From Paucibacter sediminis (lineage in GTDB: Bacteria; Pseudomonadota; Gammaproteobacteria; Burkholderiales; Burkholderiaceae_C), in contig NZ_CP116346.1 of assembly GCF_030254645.1 (NCBI RefSeq), positions 4,753,001 to 4,817,000 of the forward strand: 64,000 bases of DNA. The letters run 5' to 3'. This document shows, one piece after another, positions 47,590 through 57,079 of this stretch; within the stretch, counting starts at the first letter, position 1; the number at the start of each line of letters is the position of its first letter. Position numbers and translations under genes: made by a program. The notes under the pieces are model-generated. The model saw only the letters and a program-made list of their open reading frames with translations, was not told the origin of the DNA and did not search any database.

Positions 47590-48582
47590 CTAGCCCAGCT
47601 CGGCCAGGCGCTTCTTGGCGTCTTCCAGATTGCGCGGATTGGCCTTCTTGTTGGCGACGAAGCGCTCCAGCAGGGCCTTGGCCTGGGCCTTGTCGCCCTT
47701 CATCTGCCAGGCCACGCCGAGGCGGTGGTCCAAGGGCAAGGCCTCGGCGCCCTCCAGGCCGCGGGCGCGCTCGAACTGCCGGATCGCCTCGTCGAGCTGG
47801 CCGGTTTCGGTGGCCACGCGGCCAAGGCCGTAACCCGCCGCGGCATACTGCGGCTGCTCGCGCTGCAGCTGCTCGAACCAGGCCTTGGCCTTGGCGTACT
47901 GCTTGTCGCGCAGGTACTGGTAGCCCTGCCCCGCCCAGGCCTCGCGCCATTCGGTCTGCAGGCCCAGGTCCTTGCCGGGCTTGAGGCTCGCGAGCTCGCG
48001 CTCGGCCTCGGCATAGTTGTCCTCATGCTGGGCCACGCGCGCACGCATCAGCTTGGCATGCTCGGGCATGTCCCGCAGATCTTGGGCCAGCTCCTTGGCC
48101 TTGCTGACGCTGCCGCCGGCCATGCCCGGCGCCATCAGATAGAACTGCTGCAAGGCGCTGCGCATCTCGAAGGAGCCGGGCTCCAGCTCGAAGGCCTTGC
48201 TGAAGGCCTCCTTGACCTTGCCGGCCAGGCTCATGGCCTTGAACATGCTGGCGCCCATCGCCTGCGCACCCAGCACGCGGCCCAGCGCGAAATGGCAGAT
48301 GGCATCCCTAGGCTGGCGCTCCACGCATTGCTGCATGGTCTTGGCGGCCGCATCGAGCCGGGCACCGTCGCCGGCGTCCAGCGCGCTCAGCGCCAGCGCC
48401 GCGGCGGCCTGGGTGTCAGCCGGATTGGCGCGCAGGCGCGCCTGCGCCATCTTGTCGAGCTCCTCCGCCTTGCCGCCCTCCCAGACCGACTGCAGCTGCG
48501 GATCCTTGAACACCGCCGCCTGGGCAGACAGGGCGGTGGCCAGCGACAGTGAGACCAGGCACAGAAGACGGTGTTTGCGCAT
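47590..48582 (-). CDS. Exported TPR protein, TatT-like paralog 2
   Basis: 330 residues from the ATG at 48582, signal peptide 1-22 (LLCLVSLSLATALSAQA). TPR-like units such as AAAGYGLGRVATETGQLDEAIRQFERA and PLDHRLGVAWQMKGDKAQAKALLERF correspond to those of the downstream neighbour. Transcribed ahead of that paralog and behind the LysR gene (32 bases). Function unknown; likely a periplasmic scaffold. Confidence 0.8.
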   Translation of the reverse strand: MRKHRLLCLVSLSLATALSAQAAVFKDPQLQSVWEGGKAEELDKMAQARLRANPADTQAAAALALSALDAGDGARLDAAAKTMQQCVERQPRDAICHFALGRVLGAQAMGASMFKAMSLAGKVKEAFSKAFELEPGSFEMRSALQQFYLMAPGMAGGSVSKAKELAQDLRDMPEHAKLMRARVAQHEDNYAEAERELASLKPGKDLGLQTEWREAWAGQGYQYLRDKQYAKAKAWFEQLQREQPQYAAAGYGLGRVATETGQLDEAIRQFERARGLEGAEALPLDHRLGVAWQMKGDKAQAKALLERFVANKKANPRNLEDAKKRLAELG

Positions 48583-48614
48583 GAGGGCTTGTGAATGGGT
48601 GAGTAGGTCTGGGC

Positions 48615-49592
48615 TCAACGTTGCATGGGACGCTTGGTTGACGGCCTTGAAGTGGGCGCATTGTGCACAGCGCCCGCACGCTTACCAGCCCTGGCTTTCG
48701 GCACTTGCGCCAGCGCCGCGCGCACATGCTCGACAAAGCGCGCCACCACCGGGCTGGCGCCGGCGCGCCAGATCAGGCTGGTCTCGCAGGCCGGCACCTG
48801 CGCCTGCAGCTGCTGGTAGCGCACGCCCGGCCGTTGCAGCGCGCTCAAGCCCTCGGGCACCCAGGCCACCCCCATGCCGGCCGACACCAGGTTGACGATG
48901 GTCTGCATCTGGATCGCCTCCTGCGCGATCTGCGGCGTGGCGCCATGGCCGCGGTAAAAGCTCAGCAGCGCGTCGTACAGCGAGGGCGCGATCTCGCGCG
49001 GGAAGATCACCAGCGGTTCGCTCAGCAGCAGCGCCAACGCCGCGGCCGGCGCCCTGGGCAGCGCCACGCTCTCGGGCAGGGCCAGCACCATGGGTTCGAC
49101 GCTGATGCGCAGGGCCTCGAAACCGGCCGGCGCGGCGCCGGGCGGATGGATCACGAAGCCGGCATCCAGATCGCCGCGCTCGAAGTGATGCAGCTGCACG
49201 TCCAGCGTGGCCTCGCGCAGGGCCAGCGCAATGCCCGGATGCGCAGCGCGGAAGCTGCGCAACCACTGCGGCAGCTCGCCATAGCCGACGGTGGACACGA
49301 AGCCCAGGCGCAAGCGCCCGTGCAGGCCCGCGGCGGCCGATTGCAGCAGCGCGGGCAGCTGCTCGATCTCTTCGAGCAGCTTGGCCGCCACCGGCAGCAG
49401 GGCGGCGCCGGCGGGGCTCAGCGCCACCGAGCGCCGGTTGCGTTCGAACAGCGCCACGCCCAGGCTCTGCTCCAGCTTCTGGATCGCCATGCTGAGCGGC
49501 GGCTGGGTCATGTGCAGTGCCGCGGCGGCGCGCCCGTAATGCAGCTGCTGGGCCAGCACCAGAAATTGGCGGAGGCTGCGGGTCTCGATCAC
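48615..49592 (-). CDS. LysR family transcriptional regulator
   Basis: 325 residues. The N-terminal winged HTH ([37 protein letters not shown]) has the residues typical for LysR; the type 2 periplasmic-binding-fold effector domain spans about 92-295. The C-terminal ~25 residues are Lys/Arg/Pro-rich and extra compared with the ~300-residue norm. It is divergent from ilvD across a 100-base gap, the usual setting of a LysR regulator and its target, but the TPR genes on its own strand might be the real partners. Confidence 0.93.
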   Translation of the reverse strand: MIETRSLRQFLVLAQQLHYGRAAAALHMTQPPLSMAIQKLEQSLGVALFERNRRSVALSPAGAALLPVAAKLLEEIEQLPALLQSAAAGLHGRLRLGFVSTVGYGELPQWLRSFRAAHPGIALALREATLDVQLHHFERGDLDAGFVIHPPGAAPAGFEALRISVEPMVLALPESVALPRAPAAALALLLSEPLVIFPREIAPSLYDALLSFYRGHGATPQIAQEAIQMQTIVNLVSAGMGVAWVPEGLSALQRPGVRYQQLQAQVPACETSLIWRAGASPVVARFVEHVRAALAQVPKARAGKRAGAVHNAPTSRPSTKRPMQR

Positions 49593-49603
49593 TGATACAC
49601 CCT

Positions 49604-49660
49604 ATGAATCATTAACTCATGAAACATATATTGGACCAGAGACTGGCCCAACTGCATACT
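49604..49660. promoter_or_regulatory. LysR-type box and ilvD promoter candidate
   Basis: In the 100-base LysR/ilvD gap: ATGA-N9-TCAT dyad at 49604-49620, containing a T-N11-A pattern as bound by LysR proteins; then TTGGAC (49631-49636), 18 bases and CATACT (49655-49660), four of six matches each, reading toward ilvD (ATG at 49693). The gap is much more AT-rich than the flanking genes. Confidence 0.45.
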
Positions 49661-49692
49661 CACCGCACTTCCCCTACCCTGCTTCGCACACC

Positions 49693-51372
49693 ATGAGCTA
49701 CAACCGCCGCTCCAAGAACATCACCGAAGGCGTGGCCCGCGCCCCCAATCGCTCCATGTACTACGGCATGGGCTACCAGGAGAGCGACTTCGGCAAGCCC
49801 ATGATCGGCGTGGCCAACGGCCACTCCACCATCACGCCCTGCAACTCGGGCCTGCAGAAGCTGGCCGATGCGGCCGTCATCGGCCTCAAGGAGGCCGGCG
49901 CGAACCCGCAGATCTTCGGCACGCCCACCATCTCCGACGGCATGGCGATGGGCACCGAGGGCATGAAGTACAGCCTGGTGTCGCGCGAGGTGATCTCCGA
50001 CTGCGTGGAAACCTGCGTGGGCGGCCAGTGGATGGACGGCGTGATCGTGATCGGCGGCTGCGACAAGAACATGCCCGGCGGCATGATGGGCATGCTGCGC
50101 GCCAATGTGCCGGCGCTCTACGTCTACGGCGGCACCATCCTGCCCGGTAAGTACAAGGGCCAGGACCTCAACATCGTCAGCGTGTTCGAGGCGGTGGGCC
50201 AGTTCAGCGCCGGCAAGATGAGCGAGGAAGATTTCTGCCAGATCGAGCGCCGCGCCATTCCCGGCAGCGGCTCCTGCGGCGGCATGTATACCGCCAACAC
50301 CATGAGCTCGGCCTTCGAGGCGCTGGGCATGAGCCTGCCCTACTCCTCCACCATGGCGAACGTGGAAGACGAGGTGGTGGAGAACGTGAAGAAGGCCGCC
50401 GCGGTGCTGGTCGAGGCGGTCAAGCAGGACCTGAAGCCGCGCGACATCGTCACCAAGAAGGCGATCGAGAACGCGGTGGCGGTGATCATGGCCACCGGCG
50501 GCTCCACCAATGCGGTGCTGCACTTCCTGGCGATCGCGCATGCGGCCGAGGTCGACTGGACGATCGACGACTTCGAGCGCGTGCGCCGCCAGACCCCGGT
50601 GCTGTGCGACCTCAAGCCCAGCGGCCGTTACCTGGCGATCGACCTGCACCATGCCGGCGGCATCCCGGCGGTGATGAAGGAGCTGCTCAAGGCCGGGCTG
50701 CTGCATGGCGATGCCATGACCATCACCGGCAAGACCGTGGCCGAGAACCTCGCCGAGGTGCCCGACCTGCGCGCCGACCAGGACGTCATCCGCCCGGTCG
50801 GCAAGCCCATCTACGCCGAGGGCCACCTGGCGATCCTGAAGGGCAATCTCTCGCCCGAGGGCTGCGTGGCCAAGATCACCGGCCTGAAGAACCCCGTCAT
50901 CACCGGCCCGGCGCGCGTCTTCGACGACGAGCAATCGGCGCTGGCCGCCATCATGGCCGGCAAGATCGTGGCCGGCGACGTGATGGTGCTGCGCTATCTG
51001 GGCCCCAAGGGCGGCCCCGGCATGCCCGAGATGCTGGCCCCCACCGGCGCCCTGATCGGCCAGGGCCTGGGCGAGAGCGTGGGCCTGATCACCGACGGCC
51101 GCTTCTCCGGCGGCACCTGGGGCATGGTGGTCGGCCATGTGGCACCCGAGGCCTACGAGGGCGGCGTGATCGCGCTGGTGCACGAGGGCGACCGCATCAC
51201 CATCGATGCGCACCAGCTGCTGCTGGAGCTGCATGTGGACGCCGCCGAGCTGGCCAAGCGCCGCGCCGCCTGGGTACAGCCCGCACCTCGCTACACCCGT
51301 GGCGTGCTGGCCAAGTTCGCCAAGAACGCGTCGAGCGCGAGCTCGGGCGCGGTGCTTGACAAGTTCGAGTGA
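49693..51372 (+). CDS. ilvD: Dihydroxy-acid dehydratase
   Basis: A 559-residue Fe-S dehydratase of branched-chain amino-acid synthesis, converting 2,3-dihydroxy-isovalerate and -methylvalerate to the 2-keto acids. Conserved cluster ligands and metal site: TPCNSGLQK near residue 53, [13 protein letters not shown] near 124, [16 protein letters not shown] near 195; the C-terminal [20 protein letters not shown] is the Ilv/Edd signature. Monocistronic, followed by a GGGGTCAG/CTGACCCC hairpin. The divergent LysR gene is a candidate regulator. Confidence 0.96.
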   Translation: MSYNRRSKNITEGVARAPNRSMYYGMGYQESDFGKPMIGVANGHSTITPCNSGLQKLADAAVIGLKEAGANPQIFGTPTISDGMAMGTEGMKYSLVSREVISDCVETCVGGQWMDGVIVIGGCDKNMPGGMMGMLRANVPALYVYGGTILPGKYKGQDLNIVSVFEAVGQFSAGKMSEEDFCQIERRAIPGSGSCGGMYTANTMSSAFEALGMSLPYSSTMANVEDEVVENVKKAAAVLVEAVKQDLKPRDIVTKKAIENAVAVIMATGGSTNAVLHFLAIAHAAEVDWTIDDFERVRRQTPVLCDLKPSGRYLAIDLHHAGGIPAVMKELLKAGLLHGDAMTITGKTVAENLAEVPDLRADQDVIRPVGKPIYAEGHLAILKGNLSPEGCVAKITGLKNPVITGPARVFDDEQSALAAIMAGKIVAGDVMVLRYLGPKGGPGMPEMLAPTGALIGQGLGESVGLITDGRFSGGTWGMVVGHVAPEAYEGGVIALVHEGDRITIDAHQLLLELHVDAAELAKRRAAWVQPAPRYTRGVLAKFAKNASSASSGAVLDKFE

Positions 51373-51381
51373 GGCCGGGCC

Positions 51382-51410
51382 CGGGGTCAGATCTTGACGG
51401 CCTGACCCCG
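51382..51410. terminator. Hairpin after ilvD
   Basis: CGGGGTCAG and CTGACCCCG form a 9-bp stem around an 11-base loop, starting 9 bases after the ilvD stop. There is no T-run, so whether it terminates transcription or is a dispersed repeat is open. Confidence 0.5.
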
Positions 51411-51509
51411 CCACCGTGCAGTTCATCGCATGGCGGGCACGGGCCGCGGGCCGCTGTCGAACAATCGCGTCAAGCGGGCCCGCTGTGGGCCCGATCAGAC
51501 CGATTGCCC

Positions 51510-51875
51510 ATGATGATCAAGAACCTCGCCCTCAAGTCTGTGCTCGCGCTCGGCATCGCCAGCCTGTTCAGCGCCTGCGCCATCACCGTGAATGCCGACG
51601 GCGGCCCCACCGGCCAGCGCGTCATGCGCAGCACCGGCACGGCCAAGTTCCAATGCGTGCAGAGCGCCAGCGGCCAATGCTTCTACGCGCTCTACACGAG
51701 CCGCTGCCAAAGTCTGGAAGGCACGGGCGGCAAGGCCGCCACCAGCTGCACCCATCAGGTGATCGAGGAATTCAGCGTGCCGGTGGGGCAGACGCGCGAA
51801 CTGCATCAGCTGCCCAACGGCTACCAGCAATGCATGCGCGCCGACGCCAAGCCCGAGATCCCGCACTGCAGCTGA
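51510..51875 (+). CDS. Small Cys-rich exported protein, putative lipoprotein
   Basis: 121 residues from the ATG at 51510. Hydrophobic signal with LASLFSAC-like end near residue 23 (LFSAC, an imperfect lipobox with Phe at -3) followed by AITVNADGGPTG. The mature part has five more Cys (KFQCVQSASGQCFYALY, SRCQSLEG, TSCTHQ, YQQCMR, HCS), consistent with disulfides. I do not recognise a named family. The 100 bases between the ilvD hairpin and the start are the only regulatory space. Confidence 0.65.
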   Translation: MMIKNLALKSVLALGIASLFSACAITVNADGGPTGQRVMRSTGTAKFQCVQSASGQCFYALYTSRCQSLEGTGGKAATSCTHQVIEEFSVPVGQTRELHQLPNGYQQCMRADAKPEIPHCS

Positions 51876-51901
51876 GCGCCAAGCCGGCGGCGGCGCCACG
51901 C

Positions 51902-52147
51902 TCAGCGGCGGCGCTGCTTCTCGCCCTGCCCCAGCGCTTCCAGCGCCTTCTCGCGGCGCGCGGCCTTCTTCTCGTCCATGCGCTCCATCACCTTCTTCTG
52001 CGTGTAGCCATGCGAGTCGGCCCAGCCCCACCAGGCGATGGCCAGACCGAAAGGCGCCAGCACGACGAGCCAGCTCCAGTCGACCACGGGCGCCACCGCT
52101 GCCAGCTTGAGCAACAACAGCACCAGGCCGATGGCTAAGAACCACAT
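51902..52147 (-). CDS. Small Trp-rich membrane protein (TIGR04438-like)
   Basis: 81 residues from the ATG at 52147 (preceded by AAAGGAG). Two hydrophobic segments with WFLAIGLVLLLLKL and WSWLVVLAPFGLAIAWWGWAD, then a Lys/Arg-rich cytoplasmic tail MERMDEKKAARREKALEAL. This is the betaproteobacterial small Trp-rich protein pattern (TIGR04438). Function unknown. Divergent from the cytochrome c gene at 52307. Confidence 0.8.
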   Translation of the reverse strand: MWFLAIGLVLLLLKLAAVAPVVDWSWLVVLAPFGLAIAWWGWADSHGYTQKKVMERMDEKKAARREKALEALGQGEKQRRR

Positions 52148-52306
52148 TGACAACTCCTTTCGCACGTGTGAAACCCTGCTGACGTGATGGCGCGGGAACA
52201 CGCCCCTACAATCATTTCAGCAGCTTGCTTGACGGGACTGTAGAGCAGTTTGGTCGAGCCGGCGCGAGAGTTACCCTTCCTCGTGCATGACCCCCGAAAG
52301 GACGCT

Positions 52307-52618
52307 ATGAAGTCGACCCTGATCGCCCTGGCCGCCGTCGCCGCCACCCTGGCCGCACCCGCCGCCTTCGCCAACGCCGAGCTGGCGCAAAAGAAGAACT
52401 GCATGGCCTGCCATGCCCTGGACAAGAAGCTCGTCGGCCCCGCCTACAAAGACGTGGCCGCCAAGTACGCCAAGGACAAGGATGCGGTGAAGAAGCTCTC
52501 CGAGAAGATCGTCAAGGGCGGTTCCGGCGTCTGGGGCCCGGTGCCGATGCCCGCCAACACGCAGGTCAGCCCGGCCGAAGCCGAGACGCTGGCCAAGTGG
52601 GTCCTCACAGTGAAGTAA
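52307..52618 (+). CDS. Cytochrome c (class I, c551/c552 type)
   Basis: 103 residues, signal peptide 1-22 (ALAAVAATLAAPAAFANA), heme motif CMACH at about 32-36 and methionine ligand in PVPMPAN near 80, ending WVLTVK. A soluble periplasmic electron carrier. ATG at 52307 is preceded by GAAAGGA. Followed by a bidirectional hairpin terminator shared with acs. Confidence 0.93.
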   Translation: MKSTLIALAAVAATLAAPAAFANAELAQKKNCMACHALDKKLVGPAYKDVAAKYAKDKDAVKKLSEKIVKGGSGVWGPVPMPANTQVSPAEAETLAKWVLTVK

Positions 52619-52636
52619 ACCCTCTGCTCCAAAGCA

Positions 52637-52666
52637 AAAGGCCCGCATCAGCGGGCCTTTCCTTTT
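52637..52666. terminator. Bidirectional terminator between cytochrome c and acs
   Basis: AAAGGCCCGC and GCGGGCCTTT make a perfect 10-bp stem with loop ATCA; TTTCCTTTT follows on the plus strand and AAAA precedes it, so it can end both convergent transcripts. Confidence 0.85.
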
Positions 52667-52681
52667 GGCTTGCGCCTTGCC

Positions 52682-54649
52682 TCAATAGGCTTGGCCCAAT
52701 TGCTCAAGGATCGCCGGGTTCTCCAGCGTGCTGGTGTCCTGGGTCACGCTCTCACCCTTGGCCACCGAGCGCAGCAGGCGGCGCATGATCTTGCCGGAGC
52801 GGGTCTTGGGCAGGTTGTCGCCGAAGCGGATGTCCTTGGGCTTGGCGATCGGGCCGATCTCCTTGGCCACATGGTCGCGCAGCTGCTTGGCAATCGCCTT
52901 GGCCTCGTCGCCGGTGGGGCGCGGACGCTTCAGCACCACGAAGGCGCAGATCGCCTCGCCAGTGGTGTCGTCGGGGCGGCCCACCACCGCGGCCTCGGCC
53001 ACCAGCTCGGTGCAGCTGACCAGCGCCGATTCGATCTCCATCGTGCCCATGCGGTGGCCGGAGACGTTCAGCACGTCGTCGATGCGGCCGGTGATGGTGA
53101 AGTAGCCGGTCTTCTCGTCGCGGATCGCGCCGTCGCCGGCCAGGTAGTAGCCACGCAGCTCGCTGGGGTAGTAGCTCTTCTTGAAGCGCTCGGGGTCGCC
53201 GTAGATGGTGCGGATCATCGAGGGCCAGGGCTTCTTCACCACCAGGATGCCGCCCTGGCCGTTGGGCACGTCATTGCCCAGTTCGTCCACGATGGCGGCC
53301 TGGATGCCCGGGAAGGGCAGCGTGCAGGAGCCCGGCACCAGCGGCGTGGCGCCCGGCAGCGGGGTGATCATGTGGCCGCCGGTCTCGGTCTGCCAGAAGG
53401 TGTCGACGATGGGGCAGCGGCCGCCACCGATGTGCTGGTGGTACCACTCCCAGGCGGCCGGGTTGATGGGCTCGCCCACCGAACCCAGGATGCGCAGCGA
53501 GCCGAGGTCGTAGTTCTTGGGGTGCACGGCCTCGTTGCTCTCGGCCGCCTTGATGAGCGAGCGGATCGCGGTGGGCGCGGTGTAGAAGATGCTGACCTTG
53601 TGGTCCTGGATCATCTTCCAGAAACGGCCGGCGTCCGGGTAGGTGGGCACGCCCTCGAACACGATCTCGGTGCCGCCCAGCGCCAGCGGGCCGTAGCTGA
53701 TGTAGGTGTGGCCGGTGACCCAGCCGATGTCGGCGGTGCACCAGAACACATCGTCGTCCTTCAGGTCGAAGGTCCATTTGGTGGTGAGCGCCGCATGCAG
53801 CAGATAGCCGCCGGTGCTGTGCTGCACGCCCTTGGGCTTGCCGGTGGAGCCCGAGGTGTAGAGCAGGAAGAGCGGATGCTCGGCACTCACCCACTCCGGC
53901 TCACAGCTGCTCGACTGGCCCTGCAGCACCTCGTGCAGCCAGAGGTCGCGGCCGGCCACCCAGGCGATCTTGCCGCCGGTGCGCTGGTAGACGATCACGT
54001 CCTTGAGCGTGGGGCAGGCGTTGTCGGCCAGGGCCTCGTCGACGATGGCCTTGAGCGGCAGCTGCTTGCCGCCGCGCACCTGCTCGTCGGCGGTGATCAC
54101 CATCACCGCGCCGGCATCCTGGATGCGGTCGCGCAGGCTCTGCGCCGAGAAACCGCCGAACACCACCGAGTGGGTGGCGCCGATGCGGGCGCAGGCCTGC
54201 ATGGCGGCCACGCCTTCCACCGACATGGGCATGTAGATGACGACACGGTCGCCCTTCTTCACGCCGCGCGCCTTCAGCGCATTCGCCAGCTGTGCGACCT
54301 TGGCCAGCAGCTCGCTGTACGTGACCTTGGTGACCTCGCCGCCATCGGCCTCGAAGATGATGGCGGTCTTGTCACCCTTGCCCGCCTCGATATTGCGGTC
54401 CAGGCAGTTGTAGGAGACGTTCAGCGTGCCGTCCTCGAACCACTTGAAGAACGGCGCCTCGCTGTCGTTGAGCACCTTGGTGAAGGGCGTCTTCCAGCTC
54501 AGGAACTCGCGCGCCAGACGCGCCCAGTAGCCCTCGTAATCGGTTGCCGCCTCCTTGACCAGGGCCTCGTAGGCCGCCATGCCCGAGACATGGGCCGATT
54601 TCGCTGCGGCCTCCGAGGGCAGATACAGCGTTGCGGGTGAATTGCTCAT
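52682..54649 (-). CDS. acs: Acetyl-CoA synthetase
   Basis: A 655-residue AMP-forming ligase making acetyl-CoA from acetate. P-loop [11 protein letters not shown] near residue 265, adenylation motif [16 protein letters not shown] near 414, hinge region and the C-terminal [14 protein letters not shown] with the lysine that is acetylated by Pat-type enzymes in the family. Length and N-terminus match Acs. It shares a 163-base divergent gap with the YqhA-type gene, which holds an array of GTCAC/GTGAC elements. Confidence 0.96.
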   Translation of the reverse strand: MSNSPATLYLPSEAAAKSAHVSGMAAYEALVKEAATDYEGYWARLAREFLSWKTPFTKVLNDSEAPFFKWFEDGTLNVSYNCLDRNIEAGKGDKTAIIFEADGGEVTKVTYSELLAKVAQLANALKARGVKKGDRVVIYMPMSVEGVAAMQACARIGATHSVVFGGFSAQSLRDRIQDAGAVMVITADEQVRGGKQLPLKAIVDEALADNACPTLKDVIVYQRTGGKIAWVAGRDLWLHEVLQGQSSSCEPEWVSAEHPLFLLYTSGSTGKPKGVQHSTGGYLLHAALTTKWTFDLKDDDVFWCTADIGWVTGHTYISYGPLALGGTEIVFEGVPTYPDAGRFWKMIQDHKVSIFYTAPTAIRSLIKAAESNEAVHPKNYDLGSLRILGSVGEPINPAAWEWYHQHIGGGRCPIVDTFWQTETGGHMITPLPGATPLVPGSCTLPFPGIQAAIVDELGNDVPNGQGGILVVKKPWPSMIRTIYGDPERFKKSYYPSELRGYYLAGDGAIRDEKTGYFTITGRIDDVLNVSGHRMGTMEIESALVSCTELVAEAAVVGRPDDTTGEAICAFVVLKRPRPTGDEAKAIAKQLRDHVAKEIGPIAKPKDIRFGDNLPKTRSGKIMRRLLRSVAKGESVTQDTSTLENPAILEQLGQAY

Positions 54650-54748
54650 GGTGTCTCTCTCCTGGTCTCAGAATTGAAATAAAGCGCTGGGCGCTACTGT
54701 GCGGCCTGCATCTGACGAACCGCTTACTCTTGTAGAAGACATTCTGCC

Positions 54749-54768
54749 GTCACCGCAGTGACAGTCAC
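54749..54768. promoter_or_regulatory. GTCAC/GTGAC element array upstream of acs
   Basis: Three half-elements in 20 bases: GTCAC (54749-54753), GTGAC (54758-54762) and GTCAC (54764-54768), forming two overlapping dyads, GTCAC-N4-GTGAC and GTGAC-N1-GTCAC. It lies ~100 bases before the acs start and ~45 before the YqhA-type gene start, so it could control either. The cognate regulator is unknown. Confidence 0.45.
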
Positions 54769-54812
54769 AGGGTCTCACTAGAATCCGCCGCCAACACCCA
54801 AGCGAGCTACCC

Positions 54813-55415
54813 ATGAATTCACAACCCCCAAGCAATCCCAAGCTCGGCCTGCTGCCGCAACTGATCTTCGGCAGCCGCTGGCTGCAGCTGCCGCTCTACC
54901 TGGGCCTGATCCTGGCCCAGGCGGTCTATGTGTTCCAGTTCTGGACCGAGCTGGTGCACCTGATCGAGGCCGCCTTCGGCAACAGCGCCGCGCTCGAACT
55001 GCTGGTCAAGAGCATCGGCTACAAGGCCGACGCCGGCCCGCTCAAGCTCAACGAGACCATCATCATGCTGGTGGTGCTGGGTCTGATCGACGTGGTGATG
55101 ATTTCCAACCTGCTCATCATGGTGATCGTGGGCGGCTACGAGACCTTCGTCTCCCGCATGAACCTAGAGGGCCACCCCGACCAGCCCGAATGGTTGAGCC
55201 ATGTGAACGCCTCGGTGCTCAAGGTCAAGCTGGCCACCGCCATCATCGGCATCTCCAGCATCCACCTGCTCAAGACCTTCATCAATGCCGACAACTATGC
55301 CGAGAAGACACTGCTGTGGCAGACCGTGATCCACATCGCCTTCCTACTCTCGGCGATGGCGATCGCGATGACCGACCGCCTGCTGGCCCACCACGCACCC
55401 GACGACAAGCATTGA
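54813..55415 (+). CDS. YqhA family membrane protein (TIGR00645-like)
   Basis: 200 residues with about four TM helices (~25-45, 85-110, 145-163, 170-190). Signature stretches [17 protein letters not shown] near residue 16 and [29 protein letters not shown] near 88 match the UPF0114/YqhA family. Function unknown. Divergent from acs; 58 bases before the fumarase gene on the same strand, so co-transcription is possible. Confidence 0.88.
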   Translation: MNSQPPSNPKLGLLPQLIFGSRWLQLPLYLGLILAQAVYVFQFWTELVHLIEAAFGNSAALELLVKSIGYKADAGPLKLNETIIMLVVLGLIDVVMISNLLIMVIVGGYETFVSRMNLEGHPDQPEWLSHVNASVLKVKLATAIIGISSIHLLKTFINADNYAEKTLLWQTVIHIAFLLSAMAIAMTDRLLAHHAPDDKH

Positions 55416-55473
55416 GTCAGCCTGGCCTCGTACACTGGGCCAAGCTTCAACACCTTTCCTCCTGGAACGCCCC

Positions 55474-57015
55474 ATGAGCACCACCATCCGCTACGCCGAC
55501 CTCGTCGACAGCGTTGCCGCCGCCCTGCAGTACATCAGCTACTACCACCCCGCCGACTACATCCAGCATCTGGCGCGCGCCTACGAGCGCGAGCAGAGCC
55601 CGGCGGCCAAGGATGCGATCGCGCAGATCCTCACCAACAGCCGCATGTGCGCCGAGGGTCGCCGCCCGATCTGCCAGGACACCGGCATCGTCAACGTGTT
55701 CCTGAAGATCGGCATGGATGTGCGCTGGGGCGACTTCCCCGGCTCGATCCAGGACGCCGTCAACGAGGGCGTGCGCCGCGCCTACAACCATCCGGACAAC
55801 AAGCTGCGCGCCTCGGTGCTGGCCGACCCGATCTTCGAGCGCAAGAACACCAAGGACAACACGCCCGCGGTGGTCTTCATGGAGGTGGTGCCGGGCAACA
55901 CGGTGGACGTGATCGTCGCCGCCAAGGGCGGCGGCTCCGAGAACAAGAGCAAGGTCTATATGCTCAACCCGAGCGACAACATCGTCGACTGGGTGCTCAA
56001 GACCGTGCCGACCATGGGCGCCGGCTGGTGCCCGCCGGGCATGCTGGGCATCGGCGTCGGCGGCACGGCCGAGAAGGCCGCGCTGCTGGCCAAGGAAGCC
56101 CTGATGGACGATATCGACATGTACGAGCTGCTCGAGCGCGGCCCGCAGAACAAGCTCGAGGAACTGCGCATCGAGCTGTACGAGAAGGTCAACGCGCTGG
56201 GCATCGGCGCACAGGGCCTGGGTGGCCTGACCACGGTGCTGGACGTCAAGATCAAGACCTACCCCACGCATGCCGCGTCGAAGCCGATCGCGATGATCCC
56301 CAACTGCGCGGCCACCCGCCATGCGCATTTCGTGCTCGACGGCTCGGGCCCCAGCTACCTGACCCCGCCGAGCCTGGACCTGTGGCCCGATGTGCACTGG
56401 GCGCCCGACTACAACAAGAGCAAGCGCGTCGACCTCAACACCCTCACCAAGGCCGAGGTGGCGAGCTGGAAGCCGGGCGACACCCTGCTGCTGAACGGCA
56501 AGATGCTGACCGGCCGCGATGCCGCGCACAAGCGCATCCAGGACATGCTGGCCAAGGGCGAGCAGCTGCCAGTGGACTTCACCAACCGCGTGATCTATTA
56601 CGTCGGCCCGGTCGACCCGGTGCGCGATGAGGTGGTGGGCCCGGCCGGCCCGACCACCGCCACCCGCATGGACAAGTTCACCCGCATGATGCTGGAACAG
56701 ACCGGCCTGATCGCGATGGTGGGCAAGGCCGAACGCGGCCAGATCGCCATCGACGCGATCAAGGACAACCAGAGCGCCTACCTGATGGCCGTGGGCGGTG
56801 CCGCCTACCTGGTCAGCAAGGCGATCAAGGCCGCGCCGGTGGTGGGCTTTGCCGACCTGGGCATGGAAGCGATCTACGAGTTCGACGTGGTCGACATGCC
56901 CGTCACCGTGGCGGTCGATGCCGGCGGCACCAGCGCCCATGTCACCGGCCCGGCCGAGTGGCAGCAGCGCATTGCCGGCGGCAAGACGGTGGCCATTCCG
57001 GTCAACGCGGCCTGA
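55474..57015 (+). CDS. fumA: Fumarate hydratase, class I
   Basis: A 513-residue [4Fe-4S]-dependent fumarase with fused alpha and beta domains; interconverts fumarate and malate in the TCA cycle. The Fe-S region has PICQDTGIVNVF near residue 66, GGSENKSKVYMLNPSD near 151 and MIPNCAATRHAHF near 273; the beta domain has GRDAAHKRIQDML near 348 and ends with VDAGGTSAHVTGP. Oxygen-sensitive class I rather than class II (FumC). It ends in a strong terminator before the binding-protein gene. Confidence 0.95.
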   Translation: MSTTIRYADLVDSVAAALQYISYYHPADYIQHLARAYEREQSPAAKDAIAQILTNSRMCAEGRRPICQDTGIVNVFLKIGMDVRWGDFPGSIQDAVNEGVRRAYNHPDNKLRASVLADPIFERKNTKDNTPAVVFMEVVPGNTVDVIVAAKGGGSENKSKVYMLNPSDNIVDWVLKTVPTMGAGWCPPGMLGIGVGGTAEKAALLAKEALMDDIDMYELLERGPQNKLEELRIELYEKVNALGIGAQGLGGLTTVLDVKIKTYPTHAASKPIAMIPNCAATRHAHFVLDGSGPSYLTPPSLDLWPDVHWAPDYNKSKRVDLNTLTKAEVASWKPGDTLLLNGKMLTGRDAAHKRIQDMLAKGEQLPVDFTNRVIYYVGPVDPVRDEVVGPAGPTTATRMDKFTRMMLEQTGLIAMVGKAERGQIAIDAIKDNQSAYLMAVGGAAYLVSKAIKAAPVVGFADLGMEAIYEFDVVDMPVTVAVDAGGTSAHVTGPAEWQQRIAGGKTVAIPVNAA

Positions 57016-57036
57016 AGCGCCGAACCTTGCTCCAAG

Positions 57037-57059
57037 GCCACCGCATGCGGTGGCTTTTT
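57037..57059 (+). terminator. Intrinsic terminator after fumarase
   Basis: GCCACCGC and GCGGTGGC form an 8-bp stem (57037-57054) directly followed by TTTTT. Textbook rho-independent terminator, 21 bases after the fumarase stop. Confidence 0.92.
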
Positions 57060-57079
57060 CACATTCACAAGCACCCGAC

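Noticed and set aside
46585-48582. TPR pair as part of a complete TRAP transporter operon
   Set aside because: No permease or DctP-type binding-protein gene exists on either side; neighbours are lgt and a LysR gene.
49637-49650. GACTGG in the ilvD upstream gap as a fifth regulon site
   Set aside because: The TGnCrG half-sites at 21-base spacing are missing, and only the short core matches.
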